Source: Pseudomonas sp. R84 (GTDB taxonomy: Bacteria; Pseudomonadota; Gammaproteobacteria; Pseudomonadales; Pseudomonadaceae). Taken from it: a stretch of DNA of 64,000 nucleotides. Of this stretch, positions 21,869-29,453 are shown in pieces. The DNA lies in contig NZ_CP019426.1 of assembly GCF_009834515.1 (NCBI RefSeq), positions 496,001 to 560,000 of the forward strand. The letters are read 5' to 3'. The notes below the pieces were generated by a model. That model was not told the origin of the DNA. It did no database searches and saw only the letters and a program-made list of their open reading frames with translations. The position numbers were made by a program, and so were the translations under genes. How positions within the stretch are numbered: the first letter of the stretch is position 1; each line of letters opens with the position of its first letter.

Positions 21869-22306
21869 TTAGGGCAACCGCACCAAATCCCCCTTCAACG
21901 CCACCCGCGTGACAAAAATCCCTGCCCGGCATTCATACGTATTCAAATCCTTGCGCACATGCTGGTCGTAATAGCTGACGATATTGACCACCGCATTCGC
22001 CCCGACCCGTTTGGCATCGGCCTGCAACTTGATCAGATTCGACTGCAACACCCACTCGCAAGAGTTGTGGTCACTCTTGTTGAAGCCATTGGTCTTCAAA
22101 TCACTGACCACCCCGCTGCGCAATAACTGCTGAGTCCCCTGCGGTCCATTGCCGAGCAGATAGAACTTCACACTGCCATCCAGCCGTCCGGCGCGAATCG
22201 CGTCCGACAGCACGGTTTCGAAGGGCATGTACATCAAGTTGGTGGCGTGGCTGGCGCTGGGCAGTAGCGCGAAAAGCGCAGCGGCGATCAGGGCTTTCAC
22301 TTGCAT
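21869..22306 (-). CDS. Secreted protein of unknown function, paralogue of the C-terminal domain of the next gene
   Basis: 145 residues. A signal peptide (about 1-19, ending SASHA) is followed by one domain with LDGSVKFYL, LKTNGFNKS, a conserved CEWVLQS, GANAVVNIVS and ECRAGIFV. The same pattern forms the second half of the lipoprotein at 22458-23261. Relatives are often labelled excinuclease subunit, but there is no Walker motif or zinc finger, so that name is not supported. ATG at 22306 has AAGGAG six bases upstream. Two conserved cysteines could form a periplasmic disulfide. Function unknown. Confidence 0.8.
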   Translation of the reverse strand: MQVKALIAAALFALLPSASHATNLMYMPFETVLSDAIRAGRLDGSVKFYLLGNGPQGTQQLLRSGVVSDLKTNGFNKSDHNSCEWVLQSNLIKLQADAKRVGANAVVNIVSYYDQHVRKDLNTYECRAGIFVTRVALKGDLVRLP

Positions 22307-22415
22307 GGTCATCTCCTTGACGGTGAAAGAGAACCGCGAGTGCAGGGCTGATAGGCTCGCCGTTCCATCAGGCGCGGTGCGACGGCCTGTCCGGACGAGT
22401 GTAGAGCTGAAATGA

Positions 22416-22440
22416 GCAGGGCGCCGAATGGCGCCCTTTG
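22416..22440 (-). terminator. Possible terminator at the end of the aryl polyene operon
   Basis: AGGGCGCC (22418-22425) and GGCGCCCT (22430-22437) form a perfect 8-bp stem with a GAAT loop, 20 bases past the stop of the last operon gene. The T tract on the minus strand is weak (CTCATTTC). Confidence 0.5.
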
Positions 22441-22457
22441 TCGTTTCTGCAATCCCA

Positions 22458-23261
22458 TCAATCCACGTGCGCCAAGTCCCCGCGCAGCGCCACGCTCGAC
22501 ACCACCAGCCCGGCACGGCACTGGAATTTCTCAGTGTCCTTGTACAGATCACGCTGGTCGACGCTGGCGATGTTGATCACCGCGTTGGCGTCGGCTTTTT
22601 TTGCGGCGTTCTGCAGAGTCGCCAGGGCCGATTGCAGGGCCCAGAAGCAGGCGTCTTCGTTGGATTTGTTCGAGCCGTTGGTTTTGCGGCTGCTGCTCAC
22701 GGTGTCGAGTTTGCGCACTTGCTTGGGCAGGGTTTCGCCAGCCAGGTAGAACTTCACGCTGCCGTCGAGCAGGCCGGCGTCGGTGGCGCGTTTGACGCCT
22801 TCACGGAAGCTCAGGTAGGTCGGCTCGTCGGCGCCTTGTTTGACGATGCCCAGGTCGTTGACGAACTCGATGTCCGGGTTGATCGACAGCTCTTTGAGCA
22901 CGTTGTCGCGCAGGCGGTTGACCCAGCGGTTGTAGTTGCCGTGGATCTTGCCGTCCTTGGCATCAAGGCCGTAGCTGCTGCGGTAGTCGATTTCGAACGA
23001 AGTCGGCGTGAACGGAATATCGACTTCGGCGTGATGGCGACCGCGTACGGTGATCGCCGCTTTGATCATGCCCGGACGTACCGATTGCACGACCCACTGG
23101 CGGTCGTTGAGCGCAGTGACGATCGCGCGGCTCATCTGTTGCTGGGTGAAACCGAGGTTGGGCGAGAACTCTTCCTTGGCGTTGTAAACCGGTTTGCTGG
23201 TGCAGCCGCCGAGCACAAAAAACAGTGCCAACAGAGCGGCGATGCGGTGAAACTGAGTCAT
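22458..23261 (-). CDS. Two-domain lipoprotein of unknown function, last gene of the aryl polyene operon
   Basis: 267 residues. The signal peptide ends in the lipobox LGGC (mature Cys about 19). Domain 1 (about 25-135) has FTQQQMSRAIVTALNDRQW, a pattern seen in small periplasmic proteins. Domain 2 (about 150-267) is a paralogue of the 145-residue protein at 21869-22306: LDGSVKFYLAG, RKTNGSNKS, CFWALQS, DANAVINIAS, QCRAGLVVSSVAL. It starts 25 bases after the ketosynthase stop, so it is probably cotranscribed. ATG at 23261 follows GGAGTGAAGGGA. Role in the pigment pathway unknown. Confidence 0.8.
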   Translation of the reverse strand: MTQFHRIAALLALFFVLGGCTSKPVYNAKEEFSPNLGFTQQQMSRAIVTALNDRQWVVQSVRPGMIKAAITVRGRHHAEVDIPFTPTSFEIDYRSSYGLDAKDGKIHGNYNRWVNRLRDNVLKELSINPDIEFVNDLGIVKQGADEPTYLSFREGVKRATDAGLLDGSVKFYLAGETLPKQVRKLDTVSSSRKTNGSNKSNEDACFWALQSALATLQNAAKKADANAVINIASVDQRDLYKDTEKFQCRAGLVVSSVALRGDLAHVD

Positions 23262-23286
23262 TCCCTTCACTCCAAAGGTGTTGCGG

Positions 23287-24513
23287 TCAGTGCCAGCGGC
23301 GGAAAATCAACGAGGTGTTGACGCCACCAAAAGCGAAATTGTTGTTCATCACGTAGTCGTGATGCATCTGGCGGAACTCACCGCGCAGGTAATCGAGTTT
23401 GCCGCAGTGCGGATCGACCTCGTCGAGGTTGAAGGTGTGCACGTACAGGTCGCGATTCATCATCTCGATGCTGAACCACGACTCCAGCGCGCCGCAGGCG
23501 CCGAGGGTGTGGCCGAGGAAGCTCTTCTGCGAGCTGATCGGCATGCGTTCGCCAAACAAACTGCTGGTCGCCAGTGTTTCGGCAATGTCGCCCTGTTCTG
23601 TAGCCGTGCCGTGGCCATTTACATAACCGATGGCGTCCGGCGTGAGGCCGGCGTCTTCCAGCGCCAGTTCCATGGCGCGGCGCATGGTCACTTGTTCCGG
23701 GCGCGTGGTGTGCTGGCCGTCGGCGTTGCTGCCGAAGCCGACGATCTCGGCGTGGATGTGCGCACCGCGAGCGAGGGCGTGTTCCAGCTCTTCGAGCACG
23801 AGCATGCCGCCACCTTCACCGATCACCAGACCATCGCGGCCCTTGTCGTACGGGCGTGGACTGGTCTGTGGCGCATCGTTTTTCAGGCTGGTGGCGTAGA
23901 GCGCATCGAAGACCATGGCCTCGGTCGGGCACAGCTCTTCGGCGCCACCGGCGAGCATCAAGGGCAGGCGGCCGAACTTGATCGCCTCGTAGGCGTAACC
24001 GATGCCTTGGCTGCCGCTGGTGCAGGCGCTGGACGTCGGGATCAAACGACCGGTGAGGCCAAAGAAGATGCTGATGTTGGCGGCGGTGGTGTGCGGCATC
24101 ATCCGCACGTAGGAGTTGGCGTTTAGGCCTTCGGCGACCGAGTTGAGCAGCATGTTGCCGAACGCTTTGATCTCATCGGTGCTGCCAGTGGACGAGCCGC
24201 ACGCGACGCCCATGCGGCCGTCCTTGATCGACTCGTCACCGAGCAAACCGGCGTCCGCCAGGGCTTTTTCCGCCGCACCGACCGCCAGCCGCGACACTCG
24301 GCCCATGCTGCGCAATTGCTTGCGCGTCCAGTGCGCGGGCACTGCAAAATCATCGATCGGCCCGGCCAGGCGCGTGTTGAGTTCGCTGAAACGATCCCAC
24401 TCGTCCATCCGGCGAATGCCGCTGCGGTTAGCCGCGAAGTTGCCGGCGATGGTCTGCCAGTCGCTGCCCAGCGAGGTAATGCCGGCCATGCCGGTGACGA
24501 CGACGCGCTTCAT
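23287..24513 (-). CDS. Beta-ketoacyl-ACP synthase (FabF-like), aryl polyene cluster
   Basis: 408 residues of the KAS I/II fold. The nucleophile is Cys164 in TSSACTSGSQG. The catalytic histidines are in YVNGHGTATEQGD and SFLGHTLGACGALES, and the C-terminal NNFAFGGVNTSL loop is intact, so it should condense malonyl-ACP with the growing chain. In aryl polyene systems one ketosynthase pairs with a chain-length factor to build the polyene. Whether it is this one or that at 25695-26891 cannot be told from sequence. ATG at 24513 overlaps the ketoreductase stop by one base. Confidence 0.92.
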   Translation of the reverse strand: MKRVVVTGMAGITSLGSDWQTIAGNFAANRSGIRRMDEWDRFSELNTRLAGPIDDFAVPAHWTRKQLRSMGRVSRLAVGAAEKALADAGLLGDESIKDGRMGVACGSSTGSTDEIKAFGNMLLNSVAEGLNANSYVRMMPHTTAANISIFFGLTGRLIPTSSACTSGSQGIGYAYEAIKFGRLPLMLAGGAEELCPTEAMVFDALYATSLKNDAPQTSPRPYDKGRDGLVIGEGGGMLVLEELEHALARGAHIHAEIVGFGSNADGQHTTRPEQVTMRRAMELALEDAGLTPDAIGYVNGHGTATEQGDIAETLATSSLFGERMPISSQKSFLGHTLGACGALESWFSIEMMNRDLYVHTFNLDEVDPHCGKLDYLRGEFRQMHHDYVMNNNFAFGGVNTSLIFRRWH

Positions 24514-25241
24514 CAGCACAAGCCTCCGTTGACCGCCAGAACCTGACGGGTGATGTACGAGGCTTCCGCCGACATCAGGAAATTCACCGCACTGGCGACC
24601 TCTTCCGGGGTGCCCATGCGTTGTGCGGGGATCATTTTCATCAATTCTTCCACCGGCACGTTTTCGTCGAGCATCGCCGTGTCGATCAGGCCCGGCGCGA
24701 CGCAGTTAACCGTGATTTTGCGCTTGCCCAGCTCGATCGCCAACGCCTTTGCCGCGCCGATCACCCCGGCCTTGGAGGCGCTGTAGTTGACTTGGCCACG
24801 GTTGCCGATCAGCCCCGACACCGAGGTGATGCAGACAATGCGACCCGCGGCGCGACGGCGGATCATCGGCATCATCACCGGGTGCAGAACGTTGTAGAAA
24901 CCGTCGAGGTTGGTGCGTAAAACTACGTCCCAATCGTCGTCGCTCAGCGCTGGGAACGCACCGTCACGGGTCAGGCCGGCATTCAACACAACACCGTAAT
25001 AGGCGCCATGGGTTTCGACGTCGGTTTCCAGAATGGTTTTGCAGGTCTCGCGGTCGGCGACGTCGAATTGCAGGATCCGCGCCTTGCGGCCCAGCGCTTC
25101 GACTTCAGCCTGAACGGCTTGTGCTTCGGCCATGCCGCTGCGGCAATGCAGGACGATATCGTGCCCGGCCTGCGCCAGACGCAAGGCAATGGCGCGGCCG
25201 ATGCCACGGCTGGAGCCGGTGACCAGTACGGATTCAGTCAT
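24513..25241 (-). CDS. 3-oxoacyl-ACP reductase (FabG-like), aryl polyene cluster
   Basis: Short-chain dehydrogenase of 242 residues that reduces the 3-oxo group after each condensation. NADPH-binding TGSSRGIGRAIA is at the N-terminus. The catalytic triad is the serine in CITSVSGLIGN and the YxxxK in NYSASKAG, and LNAGLTRDGAF and NCVAPGLIDTAM are typical of FabG. It overlaps the dehydratase gene by 8 bases and the ketosynthase by one, so it is translationally coupled. Confidence 0.93.
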   Translation of the reverse strand: MTESVLVTGSSRGIGRAIALRLAQAGHDIVLHCRSGMAEAQAVQAEVEALGRKARILQFDVADRETCKTILETDVETHGAYYGVVLNAGLTRDGAFPALSDDDWDVVLRTNLDGFYNVLHPVMMPMIRRRAAGRIVCITSVSGLIGNRGQVNYSASKAGVIGAAKALAIELGKRKITVNCVAPGLIDTAMLDENVPVEELMKMIPAQRMGTPEEVASAVNFLMSAEASYITRQVLAVNGGLC

Positions 25242-25698
25242 GGTTCGACTCCTGTGTCTGTTGCAGATATTGAGTGACCTGAGGCGGACGGAACACGTTC
25301 AGGCGTGCGCTGGCGTGAATGCCGGCGCCGTGTATATGACATTCAAATACGCCCATGCCGTTGTCGTCTTCCAGCGAGCGCAGACCATGAATGGTCAGAT
25401 CGCTACCGGCGGGAAAGGCTTCGACGTTGCATTCGAACCTGCGCGTGCCGAGCAGGAAACCCAGCTCCACCGGATTGCCTTTGAGTCGCGCGTGGCAACC
25501 GGCAAACGCGGCGACGCTCTGTGCCATCAGTTCGACGCCGACCCACGCCGGCAGGCTGCCGTCGGGCAGGCTGAACAAGCCTTCGGGCTTGACCGTGAGG
25601 CGGGTGAAGATCTGCTCCTCGTCAAAGCTGAGGATGCTGTCGATCAGAATCATGTCGCCCGCATGGGGCAGCAGTTCGGCGAGCGGCCAGGCCGTCAT
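25234..25698 (-). CDS. Hotdog-fold 3-hydroxyacyl-ACP dehydratase, aryl polyene cluster
   Basis: 154 residues. The N-terminal LLPHAGDMILIDSILSFDE resembles the PHAxPMLLID start of FabA/FabZ-like dehydratases, with the likely catalytic histidine in PHAGDM, and WVGVELMAQSVAAFAG is the central helix carrying the acidic residue. Aryl polyene clusters carry a separate dehydratase of this type beside ketosynthase and ketoreductase genes. ATGA overlap with the upstream ketosynthase and an 8-base overlap with the ketoreductase. Confidence 0.87.
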   Translation of the reverse strand: MTAWPLAELLPHAGDMILIDSILSFDEEQIFTRLTVKPEGLFSLPDGSLPAWVGVELMAQSVAAFAGCHARLKGNPVELGFLLGTRRFECNVEAFPAGSDLTIHGLRSLEDDNGMGVFECHIHGAGIHASARLNVFRPPQVTQYLQQTQESNHD

Positions 25699-26891
25699 GG
25701 GGCGTCTCCGATAATCAGGCTGACGTTATTGCCGCCGAAGGCAAACGAGTTGCTCATCAGGTAGCGGGGTGCAATGGACGTCAGGCGTTCGCTCGCGGTC
25801 ACCCAGTTCAGCAGTGGCAACGCGGGATCGGCCTGAGCATCCCAGACGTGTGGCGGCAAGGCGTGGTCGGGGTTTTCGGCGCTCAGGCTCAGCCAGCAGA
25901 ACGCTGCTTCCAGCGCACCGGCCGCACCGAGGGTGTGGCCGGTCATCGGTTTGGTCGAGGAACAGGCGACGCCTTCGGGAAACAGGATGGCAACCGCCAG
26001 GCTTTCCATGGCGTCGTTGTGCTGGGTGGCGGTGCCGTGCAGGTTCAGGTAGTTGATCTGCGTTGCCTGCAGGAGCGCGCGGTTCAAGGCCTTCTGCATC
26101 GCTTGCAGGGCGCCGCGCCCGGTCGGTTCAGGGGCGGAAATGTGATGGGCGTCGGAACTGGCGCCGGCGCCGAGCAAGGCAATGGCCGGGCCGTCGCCCT
26201 GTTGTTTGCTCATCACGAACAGCACCGCCGCTTCGCCGATATTGATGCCGCTGCGGTTGGCCGAGAACGGATTGCAGCGCTCGTCGGACATCGCTTCGAG
26301 TGACGAGAAACCGTTGAGAGTCAGTTTGCACAGGCTGTCGACGCCACCACACAGCACCACGTCGCACAGGCCCAGATCGAGCAAACGCTGAGCGCTCATC
26401 AGTGCCCGGGCGCTGGAGGTGCACGCCGTGGAAATCACATAGGCCGGGCCGCTCAGTTGCAGCCAGTCGGCGAGAAAATTGGCCGGGGCGCCGAGTTCCT
26501 GTTGCCGATAATCGTATTCTGCCGGGAACTGCTGTTCGCGAATGTAGTGCGCCAGACCACGGCTGGCCTCGTCGATGCCCGAAGTGCTGGTGCCGAGCAC
26601 CACGCCAATGCGCTCGCGGCCAAAGGTCTGGATCGCTTGATCGATGTCATCGCGAATCTGCAATGCCGCTTCCAGCAACAGCTGATTATTGCGACTGCGC
26701 TGATCGGCGAGTTCTGCCGGGATCGGCGCCAGTTCGCCGTGGACGGCGGCCACCGGCAACTCACGCTCCGCCACCCAGCCGGACTCTCGGCGCATGCCCG
26801 AGCAGTCGCCGGCGAACAGGTTGCGGGCGATTTCCGACTTGTCGCGACCGAGGGCGCAAATCACCCCGAGGGCATTCAGGTAAGCGGTCAT
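25695..26891 (-). CDS. Beta-ketoacyl-ACP synthase, aryl polyene cluster
   Basis: 398 residues. The nucleophile is Cys157 in STACTSSA. The histidines lie in NLHGTATQHND and PMTGHTLGAAGALEAA, and NSFAFGGNNVSLI closes the site, so it is predicted active. The N-terminus AYLNALGVICALGRDK differs clearly from FabF and from the second ketosynthase of the cluster, so the two probably do different condensations, for example starter versus extension. ATGA overlaps on both sides. Confidence 0.92.
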   Translation of the reverse strand: MTAYLNALGVICALGRDKSEIARNLFAGDCSGMRRESGWVAERELPVAAVHGELAPIPAELADQRSRNNQLLLEAALQIRDDIDQAIQTFGRERIGVVLGTSTSGIDEASRGLAHYIREQQFPAEYDYRQQELGAPANFLADWLQLSGPAYVISTACTSSARALMSAQRLLDLGLCDVVLCGGVDSLCKLTLNGFSSLEAMSDERCNPFSANRSGINIGEAAVLFVMSKQQGDGPAIALLGAGASSDAHHISAPEPTGRGALQAMQKALNRALLQATQINYLNLHGTATQHNDAMESLAVAILFPEGVACSSTKPMTGHTLGAAGALEAAFCWLSLSAENPDHALPPHVWDAQADPALPLLNWVTASERLTSIAPRYLMSNSFAFGGNNVSLIIGDAP

Positions 26892-27370
26892 GGCGTCGGT
26901 TCACCCAGCGGAGAAACGCGATAGTGCGGGCCTTGAGGCAGGTTCAATTCGAAGCTCAACGGTTGTGCATAACGGATGTCCCAGCGCGCCGGCAGGGCGC
27001 GTTGCTGGCCCTGCTGCAGTGCGGCGGGGTAATTGCGCAGCAGCTCGCCGGACGGGGTCAGGGCGAACAACAGCGCGGCAAACAGCTCTCGGGCTTCGGG
27101 GTTCGGCGGCAGCAGCCCATCGGCCTGCCAATGGCCGTCGATCAGTTGCTGCCGCGCTTGGGGAATGCCCAGCGGGTCCATCATCGACCAGCGAATGCCC
27201 GGGCCTTCGCGCTGGATCACCAGCAGCCAGTCCTGGCGTTGTTCGGCTTGTTGGCGTTCGATGTGCAGTTGCAAGGGCAGCGGTAAAGTCGGGTTGCTCG
27301 CCGGTAGCGGCGCCTGGCTGGCGCAGGCACTCAACAGAAGCATCACGCCGACCACAAAAAGTCGCCACAC
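26888..27370 (-). CDS. DUF3261-type lipoprotein, aryl polyene cluster
   Basis: 160 residues from GTG at 27370. The signal peptide WRLFVVGVMLLLSAC ends in the lipobox LSAC. The mature part has LLVIQREGPGIRWSMMDPLG and a C-terminal beta-rich segment typical of DUF3261 proteins, which recur in aryl polyene clusters beside exporter genes and probably help outer-membrane delivery. No good ribosome-binding site precedes the GTG, because a REPIN begins 8 bases upstream. The longer in-frame reading would only translate the REPIN and is rejected. Overlaps the next gene by ATGA. Confidence 0.75.
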   Translation of the reverse strand: MWRLFVVGVMLLLSACASQAPLPASNPTLPLPLQLHIERQQAEQRQDWLLVIQREGPGIRWSMMDPLGIPQARQQLIDGHWQADGLLPPNPEARELFAALLFALTPSGELLRNYPAALQQGQQRALPARWDIRYAQPLSFELNLPQGPHYRVSPLGEPTP

Positions 27371-27378
27371 CGCGGACA

Positions 27379-27470
27379 CTGTGGGAGCGAGCCTGCTCGC
27401 GAAGACGCCGGCACATTCAACAAAGAGGCTGGCTGACACACCGCTTTCGCGAGCAGGCTCGCTCCCACAG
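27379..27470. repeat. REPIN inserted inside the aryl polyene operon
   Basis: CTGTGGGAGCGAGCCTGCTC and its complement flank a spacer of about 45 bases. It fills the 113-base gap between the methyltransferase and the DUF3261 gene, one of the few non-overlapping junctions of this operon. Confidence 0.9.
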
Positions 27471-27483
27471 GTTATGTGTCGCA

Positions 27484-28209
27484 TCAACGATCACCTTCAA
27501 GCGGCTTGCGCGCGACAACGTTCACCAACGTCTCTTCGCGCTCACCAAACGGCTTCGGCTTGCGCAACCCAAACCGTTCCAGCAAGCCAAAATCCTTCGA
27601 CCGGCTCCACCACAAATACGGGTAGGAAACATTGCCCTCGCCAAATTCGAAACCCTGCTCGCTAATCATCTGCAGATACTGCGCTGCACTCTTCTGCACG
27701 TGCATCGGATGGCGGAACAGCCAGCGGATCACCCACGTATCAATGTATGCCTCGGTGGACTCGGCGAACAGCAGATAGCCACCCGGTTTCAGCACCCGAT
27801 AAAACTCGGCCAGGGCCTTTTCCTGCTCGACCAGATGATGAAAAGTCTGGTGGCAGAACAGCAGGTCAACGCTGGCGTCTGCCACATTGAGTGTCGCGCA
27901 ATCGCTGCCGATCAGTTCCACGTCCAGATCCAGACGCGTCGCTTCTGCGCCGCTCAATTCAAGGCTGTGCGGGTCAGCATCTACGCCGATCAAACGCTGT
28001 GGCGCAAAGGTCTGGCGCAGATGACCGAACGACTTGCCCTGACCACAACCGGCATCCAGCAACACCGGATGTTCCGGCAGCGTTTCACTGAACAAGCCGC
28101 GTAAATCATTGATCGCCACGCGCAACACATGGTGCTGCCAGGTGTGGCTGCGCAGAAACCAGAAACCGAAGCGGGTTTCCTCGACGTAGCTGTCGCTCAA
28201 GTAGTTCAT
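27484..28209 (-). CDS. SAM-dependent methyltransferase, aryl polyene cluster
   Basis: Class I methyltransferase of 241 residues. SAM-binding motif I is VLLDAGCGQGKSFG (about 49-62), the acidic motif II end is LIGVDADP, and LFCHQTFHHLVEQEKAL and RVLKPGGYLLFAES are motifs post-II and III. Aryl polyene head groups carry ring methyl or O-methyl groups in known systems, so head-group tailoring is the likely job; the exact position cannot be predicted. ATGA overlap with the FAD oxidoreductase upstream. Confidence 0.87.
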   Translation of the reverse strand: MNYLSDSYVEETRFGFWFLRSHTWQHHVLRVAINDLRGLFSETLPEHPVLLDAGCGQGKSFGHLRQTFAPQRLIGVDADPHSLELSGAEATRLDLDVELIGSDCATLNVADASVDLLFCHQTFHHLVEQEKALAEFYRVLKPGGYLLFAESTEAYIDTWVIRWLFRHPMHVQKSAAQYLQMISEQGFEFGEGNVSYPYLWWSRSKDFGLLERFGLRKPKPFGEREETLVNVVARKPLEGDR

Positions 28210-29453
28210 GTGGCGTCCTTTGCACAGAGTTCGGAAATCATCTTCAAGCGGCGGCGCGCTTCGCTGACGAACGGGTTGCGTTCGTCCCAGGCGTACCCGG
28301 CGAGGATCGAGCAGATCATCCGGCGAATTTCCGCCTGGCTGTCTTCATAGAAAATCACGTCCTGAAAGGTGCCGGCGTACCAACCCTCGACGTAGCAGCG
28401 AAAGGTGTCGACGCCGCGCTTGAGCGGTTCGGCGAATTCGCTTTGCCAGTCGACGGTTTCGCCCTGCAACTGACGGTGCAAAACCGCTGCCGCCATGCTC
28501 GCCGAACGCATGGCGATGGTCACACCGGAGGAGAACACCGGGTCGAGAAATTCCGCCGCGTTACCGAGCAAGGCAAAGCCAGGCCCGTGCAGGGTTTTCA
28601 CATTGGCGGCGTAACCGCCGAGCGTGCGCGCCGGGGTGTCCCAGACAGCGTTGTTCAATACGCCGGCAAGACTTGGCGTCTCGGCAATGAAACTGCGCAG
28701 GCAGGCATCCAGATCGCTGTCGCGGTCGTTGAAGTGTTCCTCGGCCGCGACAACGCCCACCGAGCAGCGGCCGTTGCTGAACGGGATCGTCCAGAACCAG
28801 ATATCGCGGTGCTCTGGATGAGTGGTGACGAGAATTTTTTCGCGATCAAATGCCGGGTTGTCGATGTGATCTTCGACGTGGGTGAACACCGCCTGACGCA
28901 CCGGGAAATTCGACGGTGCTTCCAGGTCCAGCAGTCGCGACAACACGCGGCCGTAGCCGCTGGCATCGAGGACGAAATCCGCTTCGACGCGGTACTCACT
29001 GCCGTCCTCGCGGCGCACATCCAGCTGCGGTTTCGTCCGCTCGAAATCGACGCTGACGATGGCATCGCCGTAGCGGATTTCCGAGCCCTGCAATGCCGCT
29101 TGATCAGCCAGCAGTTTGTCGAAGTCGGCACGCTGCACCTGGAACGTGGTCGGTTTGCCGCCGGAAAAGGTCTCGCTGAAATCGAAGGCGCTGTAACGCT
29201 CACCCCAAGCGAATGCGGCGCCGGTCTTGCGCTGGAAGCCGGCGGCATTGACGGCGTCGAGCATGCCGGCCTCTTCGACGAAATCCAGGCAATGGCTGAG
29301 CAGGCTTTCGCCGATGGAAAAGCGTGGGAAGTGCTGGCGCTCGAGCACCAGCACATCGTGGCCCTTGCGCTTGAGCAGCGCGGCGGCGATGGCGCCTGAA
29401 GGGCCGGCGCCGATGATCACGACCTGACGGGATTCCATTTCAACGATTGGCAC
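28206..29453 (-). CDS. FAD-dependent oxidoreductase (halogenase/geranylgeranyl reductase-like), aryl polyene cluster
   Basis: 415 residues. FAD-binding GAGPSGAIAAALLKRKG is at about 14-30, the ERQHFPRFSIGESLL segment is typical of the flavin halogenase/geranylgeranyl reductase group, and the second FAD motif is GNAAEFLDPVFSSGVTIA. The WxWxIP signature of true halogenases appears only as WFWTIPFSNG, so halogenation should not be assumed; oxidation or reduction of the polyene or head group is as likely. GTG at 29453 is preferred because GGAG lies 5 bases upstream, giving a 14-base overlap with the preceding gene. ATG at 29438 is the alternative. Confidence 0.83.
   Translation of the reverse strand: MPIVEMESRQVVIIGAGPSGAIAAALLKRKGHDVLVLERQHFPRFSIGESLLSHCLDFVEEAGMLDAVNAAGFQRKTGAAFAWGERYSAFDFSETFSGGKPTTFQVQRADFDKLLADQAALQGSEIRYGDAIVSVDFERTKPQLDVRREDGSEYRVEADFVLDASGYGRVLSRLLDLEAPSNFPVRQAVFTHVEDHIDNPAFDREKILVTTHPEHRDIWFWTIPFSNGRCSVGVVAAEEHFNDRDSDLDACLRSFIAETPSLAGVLNNAVWDTPARTLGGYAANVKTLHGPGFALLGNAAEFLDPVFSSGVTIAMRSASMAAAVLHRQLQGETVDWQSEFAEPLKRGVDTFRCYVEGWYAGTFQDVIFYEDSQAEIRRMICSILAGYAWDERNPFVSEARRRLKMISELCAKDAT

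Noticed and set aside
21869..23261. Excinuclease ABC subunit name used for this family
   Set aside because: No Walker motifs or zinc fingers; both proteins carry signal peptides, which is incompatible with DNA repair in the cytoplasm.
26888..27487. Longer form of the DUF3261 lipoprotein starting at 27487
   Set aside because: The extra N-terminus (CGSEPARE, ASRLAPT) is translated REPIN sequence; the signal peptide with lipobox begins at 27370.
28206..29453. Flavin-dependent halogenase as the specific call
   Set aside because: The protein is in the same superfamily, but the true WxWxIP halogenase motif and lysine context are not convincingly present, so only FAD oxidoreductase is claimed.
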